A stretch of 64,000 nucleotides of DNA from Fasciola hepatica (Eukaryota; Platyhelminthes; Trematoda; Plagiorchiida; Fasciolidae). The notes beneath the pieces were generated by a model, which made no database searches, had not been told where the DNA came from, and saw nothing but the letters and a program-made list of their open reading frames with translations. This document shows, piece by piece, positions 1-12,470 of the stretch. How positions within the stretch are numbered: the first letter of the stretch is position 1; every line of letters starts with the position of its first letter. The translations under genes were made by a program, and so were the position numbers. The stretch is from contig CANUEZ040000061.1 of the NCBI GenBank assembly GCA_948099385.1, forward strand, positions 10,586,001 through 10,650,000, written 5' to 3'.

Positions 1-411
1 TGGTGAATAGTTTATCATGAAACCTCGGGAAGTAGACCGTGAGGGACGGGCTAAGAATACTGATGGGTCTTTAAATATGCCATAGTTATGCATCAAGGAA
101 AGTAAATTTTGCCAGGCGTGGTAAACGGTAAGTGGTGAATGCGAATTTGGAAGCAAGCACGACGGGAAGCCGATGCTAGCTGTAGGAGACAGCAGAATAT
201 TTGCTGCTTTTTGAGAGTATGAATGATGTTTTTTGTTTTTTTATTCCGCAACCGATGTAAGTGGGTGGGGTTGACCACGATCTGGACACCCGATCTGTCC
301 GTCACTTCTGGAGGCAAGAGGTGCGACCAATCATCCTATCCGCTCACGCGTATCGTTGCACAAGCCCTGCACGCCCGATGAGCACCGGCCAAAGTGGTGG
401 ATCTGACTGCG
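1..411 (-). mobile_element. 3' UTR segment of the outer, minus-strand LINE A
   Basis: No gene is visible here. The reverse complement of about 250-411 closely matches 4,255-4,440 and 9,310-9,545, which both lie in the 3' UTRs of plus-strand family A LINEs (shared landmarks: the GGTCAGATCCACC core, CACATCGGGC, GGTTGGGTGTCCAG). It is therefore read as the distal 3' UTR of a minus-strand family A copy whose coding part lies at 5,819-7,756 and 14,339-16,489. The right border with the inserted plus-strand copy is uncertain: homology ends near 405-411, but the insert could begin anywhere up to about 660. Positions 1-250 should be the further 3' UTR of the same copy; nothing else is recognisable there. 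Confidence 0.6.
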
Positions 412-3400
412 CCCCGCGAGGCTGAGTTTGCACGGGTGATGTTGGAGAGATCACATGGCCTTAGAGACGGAGTAGTCCAGGAGTTCGCGACCAGGATGCT
501 AGGGATTCTGAGGGAGCGACGGAATGATGGGCGGGTACCAGATTTTCAGCCGAAAGTGCGGGGCCAGATAGTTTGCCTGCATTTTATCCGGATCGTTTCA
601 AGATATCAGATGGGAGATGCACTCCAGTTGGTGTCTGCCCATTCGCTAACCCTACCTTCGTGTAAAAATCTGTATTCCAAACCGGAGCTGTTAACGGACT
701 ACACTGTTATACAGTCTCGTATCTTCAACCCTCCTCGGACAAATGGAAATGTCGTTATATCAGACACTTCAGAGATCCCGCACTTCTTAAGGGGTTTGTC
801 TACATCGGATCCTAGCACCGCCCGACACCATAGCGTAACCAGCCCTCCGTTTTCCAACATCGCGCCATACTACGCAACAGCTCATAGACCAAACCTCCCA
901 ATTCACGGCGCTGATTTGCCACCTGCATATGGACATGCTAGTCAGACCAGGAATCTAGACTGTTCCGCACCACACAATCTACTTGACCAACCGAACTACC
1001 CAAAACTAAATACCAATAACAGTATCTCTTTGGTTCTTTTTAATAGCCGATCCATAATAAACAAAATTCGGCATTTACGATATCTGGCCACTAGTTCTAA
1101 TTATGATATAATCTTGATCACTGAAACTTGGTTAACCAATTACACTCCAACAGACCAGATTTCTCTTGTAGGCTACAATGTCTTCAGAGTAAATAGGGAA
1201 ACTCGACGCGGTGGAGGTTGTTTGGCATTTGTCAAGCAAACCTTTAATACAACGGCGCTTCATCATCCTCTACTCGACTCTATTCCCGATTCACTTTGGC
1301 TAACTGTCCACATTCCTGGCTCTCAACTTCATGTTGGATGTGTTTACCGCCCACCAAGCGAAAATTTCTCCGGACTCTCATATCTAATTGATGCGTTTGA
1401 ATACCTATCCTTACTGCCCTCAAGTATAAAAGTTATTGCTGGTGACTTTAACCTGCCCAAGATAGCTTGGCCATCTTTATCTGCACCCGCAAACCTTTTA
1501 CCATTTGTAACAAGTATTACTGTAGGAAGGTGGGTACAGCATATCCGCTCTCCTACGAGAAAAAACAGCACTTTAGATCTCATTTTCACCCATGGCGTCC
1601 CTCATATATTTGTCTCAATCTCCCGAAGTTTGCCCGGTAGCGATCACAATCTGGTTAATTGCCGCATTCCCACTCACCCACAGCCTAACCTGAAATCACA
1701 CTGCATCAAACCCTCTCCTCTCCCTGACTGGAAGGTTCTCCCTGCTACAATTCGACAAGCTGATTGGAGTGAGTTTTTTCTCTCTCGTGACCCACAAAAC
1801 GCCACTGATATTTTCTATGCACAGTTCTTCAGATGTCTTAATAGTATTACCTACCTCCCCCAGCAAAAAAATAATAGGAAATCCCATATCACTTCGCTGC
1901 AAACAAAGTATGCCAAACTCCAAAAAATTCATGAAAATACACACGACTTTGCAATTCTTATTCAACTTTTTCGCCTCACTTCTACTATCCAAAAGCTTGA
2001 AGAAACTACACTACGTAACCAGGAAACAAAAGCTCTGCGACACCAAAATAGATCTCTTCGACTGTCATTATTGTACAGGACCAGAACCTCTCATAATCAT
2101 GGAAATATCCCGCACACTGTTTCAATGGACAGTGTATCCGCCTCTACTCCCCTTTCTATTGCAGAGGCCTTCAACTCATTCTTCGCCTCAACTATGGCCC
2201 CTATTATTAATGTTGACCCTCCGCCTCTTCCCCTAGTTACCGCTTCAACTCTGTCCACAGTGGAATTTGACGCCTCAATTATCTCCCAATTATTAACCAC
2301 TTTCAAGCCATCATCTTACCCAGGACCTGACGGCTTACCGCCCACTGCAATAGTTAAATGCGGACCTGACTTACCTTACCTACTACTGAATATATTTACT
2401 CTATCAATGAACTCCAGTCTGGTGCCTGCAAACTGGAAATGCTCAGTCATAATCCCGCATCACAAGAAAGGTCCACTGCATGAGGTAACAAACTACCGTC
2501 CCATTAACCATACACCTGTCCTCTCTCGGCTAATGGAAAAAATCGTAAAAGAACACATCGTCAAGCACCTCTTTCAATTGAACGTTATTAATCCTCGACA
2601 ACACGGCTTCCTTCAATCAAGATCTTGCGCAACCTGCCAGCTCGATTTTTTAAATCTCATCACTGAAATGGCAGACAGTGGAATGGCCCTTATAGTACTT
2701 TACTTGGATATGTCAAAGGCATTTGACCGCGTGCCACACCCACATCTTCTGGCCAAAATCCGATCATTTGGCATTACTGACCCTTTACTATCTTGGATTA
2801 ATTCTTACCTGTCTAATCGCTCTCAGGTTGTCTCGATAAACGGACACTGTTCCAAGCCTAAACCAGTTACAAGCGGTGTTATACAGGGTAGCGTCCTTGG
2901 CCCTCTGTTGTTCCTCATGTATATAAACGACATATTCCTCTCAGTGAGCCATGGCACCCCATTTCTTTTTGCTGATGACATTAAAATTGTATACTCATTC
3001 AAGCCTGAATGCATCGCCTCGGCTATCTTAAACATCTCTAAAGACATCTGCACTCCATAGATGGTGTTCAACTTGGCAGATGAATTTTTCCGCCGACAAA
3101 TGTGAGGTTCTTACATATAAATGCAAGCTACCTCCAGGATCCTTAACCGTTTGTGGTTCAACCATTGCTAACAAGCAAATAGTTCGGGACCTTGGCTTGA
3201 ACTATTCCTGCACATTTAATTTCTCGGAATATTCGGCCCTCCAAGTCGCTAAGGCCAGAAAGTGTCTAGGGCTAATATTTCGCTCCTTCCAACTTCGAGA
3301 CTGCATTCTTTTCCTTTATAAATCTCATGCCAGGCCTTTATTAGAATACTGCCCACTGATCTTTTCTAGTATGCGGAAATCAGACAGAATTGGTATCGAG

Positions 3401-3838
3401 TCAGTTCAACGTAGTTTTACCAAGCGACTGTTTGGATGGAGCTCAGCCCTCACTTATAAAGAACGCTGCTTATTTTTTAAACTAGACCCTTTATGGCTTC
3501 GCCGTATGAAACTGAACCTTATCTTTTTGTATAACATCCCTCACAGTCGGACATATACTTCTAATCCACTGCACTTTGCGCCCGTTTCTAGCTATCCACT
3601 ACGTTCTAGAATTCTTACCCTTTCAACCCCTATTACCAACACCAGCTTACGTTCACATTTCTTCATCATAGTGTACTCTAACTTATGGAATAAGTTACCG
3701 TTAGAAATACGCAGTTCTACTTCCAGCCATCGGTTTAGAAGTGCGTTGGATAAATTCCTCACGGTTACCCAAACCTTACAGCTCCTAAATGTAGACATGT
3801 CCGATGACCAAGCCTATGAGAAGGGTCTAGACTTTTGA
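394..3838 (+). pseudogene. LINE A1 endonuclease-reverse transcriptase, one frameshift
   Basis: Encodes the retrotransposition enzyme: an apurinic-like endonuclease that nicks target DNA and a reverse transcriptase that primes from the nick. The first frame (888 codons from 394) has a Pro/Ser-rich N-terminal region of about 200 residues. Its EN motifs are LFNSRS (N217), ITETWL (E244), GDFN (350-353) and GSDHN (415-419). Its RT motifs are GPDG, LDMSKAFD (D772, D778), SGVIQGSVLGPLLF and FADD (859-862). The frame stops at TAG 3,058-3,060. The RT thumb and C-terminus continue one base out of phase from about 3,056 (HRWCSTWQMNF, then DKCEVLTYK, RPLLEYCPL) to 3,838, so one indel separates two otherwise open parts. 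The first 10 or so codons may be flanking sequence. Apart from the frameshift the catalytic residues look intact, which suggests a fairly young copy. Confidence 0.85.
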
Positions 3839-4254
3839 ATCGCGCAAACACCGGCGGTCTATGACAGATGAAATTAAATAACCATTCTTAGTTTTTCCGC
3901 CTTCTGTACTCGAAAAACTAGTCTCAGAGAGTCACTGTCTATTATTGTTGCCTCTTTGTATCGATTCTCATTTATCCTCAGCTGGGAGCATCCCAGACTG
4001 CGCTCCTCTACTTTTTCTCTATTTCCAGACCTTCATTCGTGCGCACCTTTCTCTCGATGACTCTTAATACTCTGGAGACCACACCGGTCACTAACCCGGC
4101 CTACGCATCTACCTGACCGTTGGCTATTCATACGCTACCCGAATGACGCTTCCTTGGTTACGTTCCGGGATCCCCTGGTGCCTGGTCGCCTGATCGCGGA
4201 CTTCCTGATGCCCACGGCCGTTTGGCCCCACCAAGAAAACTCATGTCAATCACA
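3839..4254 (+). other. LINE A1 proximal 3' UTR
   Basis: No reading frame of note. The landmark CCTCAGCTGGGAGCAT at about 3,976 is also found in reverse complement at about 5,840-5,858, marking the same 3' UTR position in the outer minus-strand LINE A. This match is one of the anchors for the nested-insertion model. Confidence 0.6.
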
Positions 4255-4440
4255 ACGGTGCGAGGCGCGGTCAGATCCACCGCTTTGGCCGGTGCACATC
4301 GGGCGTGCAGGCCAACTGCAATGATACGCGGGCGCAACTAGGCCGGCGGATCGCACCTCTTGTCACCAGAATTGGTTTTCAGGTTGGGTGTCCAGCGCAC
4401 GGCCAGCCTCACCCACTAGTGCCAACTGCGGATTGAAAAA
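4255..4440 (+). repeat. Conserved 3' UTR module R of LINE A (copy in A1)
   Basis: A roughly 185-bp GC-rich block repeated at 9,310-9,545 (plus) and 250-411 (minus). In every case it lies downstream of a family A reading frame and in the same sense as that frame. It carries GGTCAGATCCACCGC, GCACATCGGGC and GGTTGGGT..CCAGCGCA. It has no consistent reading frame across copies, so a non-coding role or simple 3' UTR conservation is more likely than a gene. Confidence 0.7.
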
Positions 4441-4509
4441 CAACATCCCCTGCATATTACTGCTGCCACCCATTGCCTCCTCCAACGTTCCTGAACAAGG
4501 TTTAACATA

Positions 4510-5789
4510 CCGGCATTTATATCCATCGACTTATCTTTTATTTGTCTGAGCTGATGCCATGTTTACCCTCATTCTATTATATCCAGTTACCGGATTCTGT
4601 ACCCCAAAACATGAAACGGTTTCACTGTTCAGATCTTTATTATGAATATGACAATTCCTGGTATACTCTTGAAGAGACCATTCATCCAATTGGTAATTTG
4701 TATGTCACAACTACATTTATCTAAACAAAACCATCATTTAAAGATTCGTCTCTCATCTGCCAACAATTCCACACAAAACGAAATGGTCCTCCTTCCAGCG
4801 CTTCTTCGGCGTGACACCACCTTTATGTTCAGTGTATCCTTCCGTTGCACCTTTTCTCATTCAGCCATTTGCATTTCATGACAGTTGCATTGGCAATGAA
4901 GTATTCACAATCCAGGACAAAAATAGTTTGACACTGAGAAAGCTATTTCTCCAAACATTTGCTGGCAATGAACTATACGTATGCCAGTTTACTGACCTTC
5001 CAGTTGTTTCCCAAATACCCCATGTCAGACTCTTACCAGCGCATCCCGTTAAGCGATTCTTTACATGTTTTGACAGTATCGTTTATGCACCACCCCCTTG
5101 AGACTTCATAAGATCATCGTATATCAACTGCTGTTGTCAAATTGTGTTCACCAAGTAACCTGAAACGAACCCTTTATTCGAATCGTGTTTCACTCACCTG
5201 TCAACTTTCGTCACTCTGCTCCAGTGAAATTTCCAGGCTCGGGCAGCTACATTCACCTCTTTATGAGGGCGTTCTCCACAACCTCTTGATGAATAGCAAA
5301 TACCAATTCCGTGGTTACACGGACTGTTTTATATACGCATTCCCCCTCCTCGAAAGACACCAAAAATCCTTAGGTATTATATTTCTGCTATTTTCCGGGT
5401 CATCTGGACTACTGGTTCAAGTGCATGTCCTTCATCACCCAAAATTCTCCAATTTTTCGTTGGTGATTTTTCGAAAGTTTTCTTTGTCAGTTTACTCACC
5501 CCTGCGACTTTAAATCGACGCTATCCAAAATACTGCGCATTTTTACTTCATCGCCGCTTTACTTCATCACGTATCTCGACGGCGGAGCCTTTTTCACTCA
5601 ACTCGCAAGTGTACGCCCACCCGACCTTCAAACTCAAATTTGCCGGGCAATCGTTCGTGCGACCACTAAAACCTGTACACTTTTAGGCTGCATTTACCCA
5701 AATGAATATCCAAGGAACCTTTTTGTGACCTCACCTGTATCATATGATCATGCAATCGAGCATGCTTCGGGTGTCTCCGAAATAAACCA
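4510..5789 (+). repeat. Distal 3' UTR direct repeat of LINE A (copy 1)
   Basis: This segment matches 10,553-12,446 in direct orientation, from GGCATTTATATCCATCGAC to the CGAAATAAAC terminus. Copy 2 carries about 0.6 kb more (about 10,970-11,600) that is absent here near 4,935. The small frames inside are not conserved between copies and are read as non-coding. Confidence 0.75.
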
Positions 5790-5818
5790 TTATTTATTTA
5801 TTTATTATTTATTTATTA

Positions 5819-7756
5819 CGGAAAAATGGAAGAAAGCCTTCTGAAATGCTCCCAGCTGAGGATCAGTGGTCATTGGTAAAAAGAAACAGCCACTAATTTC
5901 AACACAGCCCACCTTGGGATGAATGAGGACTGTGAGCTATTAGGAGTGAATAGCAACGCAAAGATAATGACAAAAACTAGGAGTAAGTATGATGATTTAA
6001 AGGTCAGTGATGATCGCCGGAATTGGGTCTTGAGTTGAAAATGCCAGGGCAAAAAACAGAAGGGGAATGGGCTCCATTTGGATCGAGTAGGGCGAATAAG
6101 GCACAATGAATGTAGATAATAGACGTTAGAACACGTGAAATAGGTGGAATATATTGGCAGCTTAGTTTATGGTTTTAATCGTCATGCGGGGTACTAATAT
6201 GCTGGCGATGGAGGAGGCATATGGGATAGGTGATGTCGGTGTTGCGAGGGATGTTACCCGGGCCCTGTCTTCTTTACCTATTCAAAAATCTAGTTTAATC
6301 TTATAAGCTTGTTTCAACGCGGTGCGCTTATGTGCGATTGTAATATTTTGGTGACATCTGGAAATTTTGTAAGGAACATTTTGCTTCGGCCTAGTGTCTG
6401 GCAGGTCCAAATTTCTTAAGGTAGTCTGTTCCAAACTCGCGAATATACATTGATGAAGGATCTTCCTGTTGGTTTTATCCTGGAGTATGGAACCTTGTTG
6501 GTATGATTCCAGTTACAAAGGGGGTAGGGTGCGCCCTGAGTGAAACATAGATGAGTGTTAGAAGTATGCGCTCTAGAATTCAGGGGGTTGAAAGGAAGAC
6601 AAAGATTGAGTTCCGTAGGTTGTAGCCACTCTGGTTCAAGTTTCAGTAGCTCACATCTCCGTTATTCAAAGGGGCTGATCAGCCGAGTAATTGCTTGCTG
6701 AGGAACCGCTGAACTCTCTCGATCACAAATCTATCAGATTGGCGCATGTGAGTGTACACCAGAGGGCAGTACTCAAGCTGCGGCTTGGCGTGGAGTTTAA
6801 AGATCAGAAAACGGCCATCGCCCGTTCCGAAAGTTCCGCAGGTAAGGGCCGTCCTTCTCTTAGTCATGCCTACCTGCTAGGCGGCTCGTTCTTGAAAGGT
6901 AAACGTTCAGGAATACTGTGGGCCGAGAACGTGTACTAGAGGAGTGATAGAAATGTATCAGCCGTTTAAAATGACGGATTCAAGAGGAAAGCAACTTTTA
7001 TACCTGGATATGGCACCCTTAGAGGTGAAGCAACTGGTTGTGCAAGTGTTGCACTAAGAGTCAAGAGCATCCATGCAGTTGGCTATTTCAGTGGGGGTAA
7101 AGTTCGAGGTTTAGGGTTCAAATGAGTAGACAGTTTTATATCATCGGCGAATAAAAAGCGATGCTACGGCACATTATTTTGAATGCTTCGGTTATGTGGA
7201 AAGTAAATGGAAGAGGGTCTGACACTGTCTTGTATAAAACCACTTGTGCCTGGCTGGGGTGGAGAGAAATAAAACTCAAACCCTACTGCCTGAGATCTCA
7301 TGCCAAGATAGGATGACAACCAAGAAAAGAGTGGTTCTGTTGTGCCTCAAGATTTAACCTTGGTTAGCAGCTGAACATGGTGCACGCGATCGAGGTGATT
7401 TATCATATCAAGGAAGATAACGATTAATGCTTTGCCAAAGTGAGCCGACGTTATGATTAGATAGAGGAAATAAAGTTGGTAGGTCGGACATATCTTGGAC
7501 TTTGTTGGCCCGAGGGTGAGGATGAAATGGGTAATCCTATATTTAACTACTCGTTCCATTATCCTAGGAAAATGGGAATGTGGTTTATGGGCCATAGTCA
7601 GCGGGGCCGTGTAAGGTCCCTTTTTATGAAGGAGGATAATAAGTGTTGTGTTCCACTAAGTTGGAAAAATGCTTTGTAACTTATAGAGGTTAATTAAGTT
7701 CAGCAAAAGCACCACAACTTCCGGGCTGCCAGGATGGAACAGAGCTGGATGATTGC
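5819..7756 (-). pseudogene. Outer LINE A, reverse-transcriptase half (minus strand)
   Basis: Degenerate minus-strand family A coding sequence with many stops. Read right to left it shows PGSPEVVVLLLN (7,750-7,690, aligning with the RT segment after GPDG in A1), a block matching the NWKCSVIIPHHKKGP region of A1 (about 7,680-7,600), the catalytic-domain remnant VIFLDMINHLDRVHH (about 7,400) and the thumb segment LEYCPLVYTHMRQSDR (about 6,750). The proximal 3' UTR lies at about 5,900-5,819. It continues the 5' half at 14,339-16,489, from which it is separated by copy A2. Confidence 0.7.
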
Positions 7757-8831
7757 GTACATTCGGCATTGCTGACCCGCTGCTTTCTTGGCTAAAATCT
7801 TATCTCGCTCGTCTTTCGCAAAGGGTCCTCACCAATGACATACTTCTAAACCGAAACTGTTGCAAGTGGAGTTGTACAAGGCAGCTTACTGGGTCCTCTC
7901 CTATTTCTGATGTACATTAATGACGCATTGGATCTAGTACACCAAGGCACGCCATTCATGTTTGCAGACGATATGAAATTAATAATCTACTCCTTCAACT
8001 CTAATGATGCTGCCCCTAATCTTTGCAACATTTCCGCTGACCTCGCTGCACTTGACCGCTGGTGTCGCATCTGGAGGATGAGCTTTTTCGCTGATAAGTG
8101 CGAAGTTCTAACCTACAAGTTCCAATTGACCCTGGATCCCTAACTCCTGGTGGGTCTCCAATAGCCAGTCGACCTACCATCCGCGATTTGGGCCTCAACT
8201 ATTCCTGCTCCCTCAACTTTTATGAGCACGCCGCCATCCAAGCGGTCAAGACTAGGAGTGTGGCCCTTCTCTTCCGCTTCTTTCGTCTCCAGGACAGTAT
8301 CGTCAGCATCTACAAGTTCCACATCAGGCCTTTGCTTGAATACTGCCCAATAATATTTTCTAACATGACAAAATTCGATAGAGTTGCGATTGAAAGCATA
8401 CAAAGGCGTCTTAACAGGCGACTACTCGGTTGGTCCAAGTCTTAAAGCTATAGAGAACGATGCCAAAATCTAAATCTTGACCCACTCTTGCTCCGCCCCT
8501 TAAGACTAAACTTAGACTTCTTGTACAATCTGCTCCACAACCGGTCTTTTTCCTTTGACCCAGTAAGCTTCTTCCGTGGAACCCCTTACCCGCTTTGGCA
8601 CAGGCCCTTTACTGTCCTTTCTAGTATGGCTAATTCGGCCATGCGGTCACGTTTTTTCCTTCTTGTCTACTCCAAGTTCTGGAACAGGTAGCCCACCACC
8701 ATTCGAGCTCCACAAACCAAGTCCCGGTATCTGTCGGCACTCATCCCATGTCTCGGCGTCACCCGTGCACTCCAGTTATCTAATATGAGCATGGCAGAAG
8801 AAATAGCATACGAGAGGGGCTCCGACTTCTA
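7757..8831 (+). pseudogene. LINE A2 RT fragment
   Basis: C-terminal half of the family A enzyme with several frameshifts and stops. FGIADPLLSW starts it; MYINDALDLVHQGTPFMFADD (about 7,910-7,970) carries the catalytic FADD box; DKCEVLTYK, DLGLNYSC, RPLLEYCPI and NRRLLGWSKS (8,098-8,445) follow the A1 order exactly. The upstream EN and finger domains are absent. Non-functional. Confidence 0.8.
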
Positions 8832-9309
8832 AGACCAACTCCTTCGCCGACCCTGCTCCCTTCAATTGAGGACACAATCAGAGATAGACAGTTTCATCCG
8901 TCTGATTGAGTTCACAACGTTTGACTAGTAGTGGCCATTCCCGTAACAAATCAGTGCAATTGAAATACCACTATTTTCATCCACTTTGCTTTTACCTTCT
9001 CCTGTAGTCTCTGTCACTCTTATGCTTCTTCCTTTACTGGTTTTTATATGCCTCCATTAACCTTTGATCCACAGCAAGGGCCCACTCTAACTACTCTTTT
9101 ATATGTGCTCTCCTTTTCCAGCTCTCTCCTCACGTGCATTTCACCCTCTACGTTGGTACACGCGCCTGGATAACGCCGCTTTCTGGTCGATTACTAGCCA
9201 CTGGCTCCGTCCTCTGGGACCTCTCGCAACCCCTCGCAACCTGGCCATCCGATCGCCTATCTTATATTACACACTTTCATAGTTGAACTACGCCCAACAT
9301 GCATAACCA

Positions 9310-9545
9310 TCAACGAAAATTAGTGCCGTTCGCAACGATGCCGGGCGCGGTCAGATCCACCGCTATGGCCGGCGCACATCGGGCGAGCAGGCCGTCTGCA
9401 ACGATGTGCAAGCTCAATTGGGTTGGTGGATCACGCCTCCTGTGCTCACTTCGCGAAGTGTATTTCAGGTTGGGTATCCAGCGCAAGGCCAGTCCCACCC
9501 ACCAGCACTGGTTGCGGATCGCACGCTCTAATGCTGTCAGCTGCA
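9310..9545 (+). repeat. 3' UTR module R of LINE A (copy in A2)
   Basis: Matches 4,255-4,440 over its length, at a similar distance from the reading-frame end (about 480 bp here, about 420 bp in A1). Several overlapping frames of 90-150 codons cross it on both strands; they do not persist in the other copies and are treated as chance frames in GC-rich DNA. Confidence 0.7.
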
Positions 9546-9559
9546 GATTGCACGCTCCA

Positions 9560-10320
9560 AGCATCCTTGTTCGCCAATGTAAGCACACCTATCACTTTTG
9601 TCACAGCTCCATCACATCCATTTATTCGTTCTTCCATGGTGTGCACACCAACCGATCCTGTCCTTGCTGCTATTGTAACGACCAGAAAGCTCAAGTTGTG
9701 GTCCGGGTGAAGCCTGACCAACGATTCAATTATCTATTCACCGACTAATACGCTTCACTCGTTCTGGATAGCACCTTGGAGCCTCAAAGCAACGCGTAGC
9801 CCAAATCGATGCAGAACCCAAATCAAGAACACGATCTACGGTACTATTAGCGAGTAAAAACATAAGTACAAACACGACCATCCCTTTGACAGTGAGCCTC
9901 AGTCACTATCCAGCCGAAAAGGTAGTCAAAAATGGGACAAAATTCTGTAAAAAGGGGAACAGTTGGCCAAAAAGAGTAAATAATAAATACCTGTCCTGAA
10001 GTCCAAACAAATAGAACAAGTTCTCCACGCTTAATCAGGCCCAAAGAACAATTTCCTGAGCGTGGCAGCCAAAAATCAACGTAAACGAGCTGAACGTCTA
10101 CGGTCAGTCGACGTGAGCGAGAAAGCGAAACCGAGGAGTAATAAAACAAACTGTGTTGAATCAGTGCATCTCACTACCGTACCAACTGTCTTCAAAGTGA
10201 TCTCAGTTAGAAAGCACAACCATAAAAAGAAAAAGTAAGTGCACCAAGCGTAAAATAATTGTCGACCACAAAACAGTATCAGCATGAATTAGGCTAGAGA
10301 AGGCGGTCCAAAATTGGTTA
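9560..10320 (+). other. LINE A2 3' UTR, no gene seen
   Basis: No motif or conserved frame is recognised. The segment lies between module R and the distal 3' UTR repeat and has no counterpart in A1, where the two are about 70 bp apart. It could be an indel difference between subfamilies or the flank of a second insertion. Confidence 0.4.
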
Positions 10321-10552
10321 TGGAGTATAGGAATGTGAGTAGAAGAGGAATTTTTAATCAACATGGACATTGCACCCATCGACTCTCACTGTGTCACCTC
10401 TCATTGCACGTCACTATCGTCCTACCCGCTTTGCCCTGCCGAAGACCACCAATATTTCTTTCTCTGGCCATATCGGCTTTGCCGGCTCGCATTATCTATT
10501 CATTTGCACATATACTCACTCGGCTCAGAAATGTACCCTACTATTTGTGACT

Positions 10553-12470
10553 ACTGGCATTTATATCCATCGACTTATCTTTTATTTGTCTGAACTGCTG
10601 TCATGTTCAGCTTCATCCTATTATATCCAGTTACCGGATTCTGTACCCCAAAACATGAAACGGTTTCACTGTGCAGATCTTTAATATGAATATGACAATT
10701 CCTGGTATACTCTTGAAGAGACCATTCATCCAACTGGTAATTTGTATGTCACCACTACATTTATCTAAACAAAACCATCATTTAAATATTCGTCTCTCAC
10801 CTGCCAACAATTTCACACAAAACGAAATGGTCCTCCTTTCAGAGCTTCATCGGCGTGACACCACCTCTATGTTCAGTGTATCCTTCCGTTGCATCTTTTC
10901 TCATTCATCATTTGCATTTCATGAGAGTTGCATTGGCAACGAAGTATTCACAATCCAGGACATAAATAGTTCAATTGCCTCCTTAGCTTTTCATGTCAGA
11001 CTTCAGCATATCCAGCTTTGCAATCACCTGCACTTCCTGAGAGCTGCTCATATGTACTACTCTTATACGACTGCATCAGTCCACTATATGTCCACCTCCC
11101 GCATCCACTTTGTTACCAACTTTAGATCCTCTCATGTTACTTACCAACGAACCCAGACAAATCCATATTTGTATCACTTTTTACTCATCTATGAACCACT
11201 GCCGCTGCTCCGCCAAGACACCATGGTCAGCCACCTACACCACAATCCATAGAGTGCCTTTTCTACATCTTTAGCTGAAAACCAACTACCTGTAATTTAG
11301 GCTGCCGTTACTCCCCCCAAAGTCTCAGGTTGGACTTTCCTCAACGTACCTAGTCACACGACTATCTGCACCTTCTGAAGACTCCAGTGATGCACCACTC
11401 CCAGTTTATTCCGTCAGATGTTGAACATATAAACCACTATTATGCCCACTTCGTTGTACATTTGTATTCCTCATCGGTCAGTCTTGGAGTAACCCCCGAT
11501 AAACCGATAGTCGAGCACCGTTTCACCCACTTATTACCTATTGCCATTTTTTCATCAGTCCTCCACGATTAGGCATCTATCCCAAAGAACACCGCAAAAG
11601 CGATTTCTACAATACTTTGCTGGAAATGAACTATTCATATGCCAATTTACTGACCTTCCAGTTGCTTCCCAAATGTCCCATGTCAGACTCTTACCTGCGC
11701 ATCCCGTTAAGCGATTCTTTACATGTTTTGACAGTATCGTTTATGCACCACCCCCTTGAGACTTCATAGGATCATCGTATATCAACTCCTGTTGTCAAAT
11801 TGTGTTCACCAATTAACCTGAAACGAACCCTTTATTCGAATCGTGTTTCACTCACCTGTCAACTTTCGTCACTCTGCTCCAGTGAAATTTCCAGGCTCGG
11901 GCATCTACATCCACCTCTTTATGAGGGCGTCCTCCACAACCTCTTGATGAATAGTAAATACCAATTCCGTGGTTAAACGGACTGTTTCATTTACGCATTC
12001 CCCCTCCTCGAAGGACACCACAAATCCTTAGGTATTATATTTCTGCTATTTTCCGGGTCATCTGGACTACTGGTTCAAGTGCATATCCTTCATCACCCAA
12101 AATTCTCCCATTTTTCGTTGGTGCTTTTTCGAAAGTTTTCTTTGTCAGTTTACTCACCCCTGCGACTTTACATCGACGCTATCCAAAATACTGCGCGTTT
12201 TTACTTCGTCACCGCTTTAATTCATCACGTATCTCGACGGCGGAGCCTTTTTCACTCAACTCGCAAGTGTACGCCCACCCGACCTTCAAACTCAAATTTG
12301 CCGGGCAATCGTTCGTGCGACCACTAAAACTTGTACACTTTTAGGCTGTCTTTACCCAAATGAATATCCAAGGAACCTCTTTGTGACCTCACTTGTACCA
12401 TATGATCATACAATCGAGCATGCTTCGGGTGTCCTCGAAATAAACTATTATTATTATTATTATTATTATT
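10553..12470 (+). repeat. Distal 3' UTR direct repeat of LINE A (copy 2) with (TTA)n tail
   Basis: Aligns with 4,510-5,818 but contains an additional internal block at about 10,970-11,600. It ends with the GCATGCTTCGGGTGTCC terminus, then CGAAATAAACTATT and a perfect TTA array at 12,447-12,470, the LINE A 3' tail. Confidence 0.75.

Larger units (their letters stand above)
412..5818 (+). mobile_element. LINE A copy A1 (CR1/jockey-group non-LTR retrotransposon), inserted in the outer LINE A
   Basis: This is the most complete family A copy: an endonuclease and reverse transcriptase reading frame to 3,838, a 2-kb CT-rich 3' UTR, and a 3' terminus with GCATGCTTCGGGTGTCTCCG followed by AAATAAACCATT and a (TTTA/TTA)n tail at 5,790-5,818. 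The same terminus recurs at 12,420-12,470, at 14,300-14,338 and (minus) at 16,490-16,530, so it is taken as the family 3' end. Minus-strand LINE A sequence lies on both sides, which shows insertion into an older relative. No clear target-site duplication was seen. Family placement rests on EN and RT motifs; clade-level naming is approximate. Confidence 0.8.

Noticed and set aside
250..4440. Inverted repeats around LINE A1 as terminal inverted repeats of a DNA transposon
   Set aside because: The left repeat is explained by the 3' UTR of the outer minus-strand LINE A and the right one by the 3' UTR of A1; the third copy at 9,310 has no inverted partner of its own.
9299..9748. Overlapping frames of 90-149 codons on both strands
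   Set aside because: They fall in the GC-rich 3' UTR module R; the frames are not conserved in the copies at 4,255-4,440 and 250-411.
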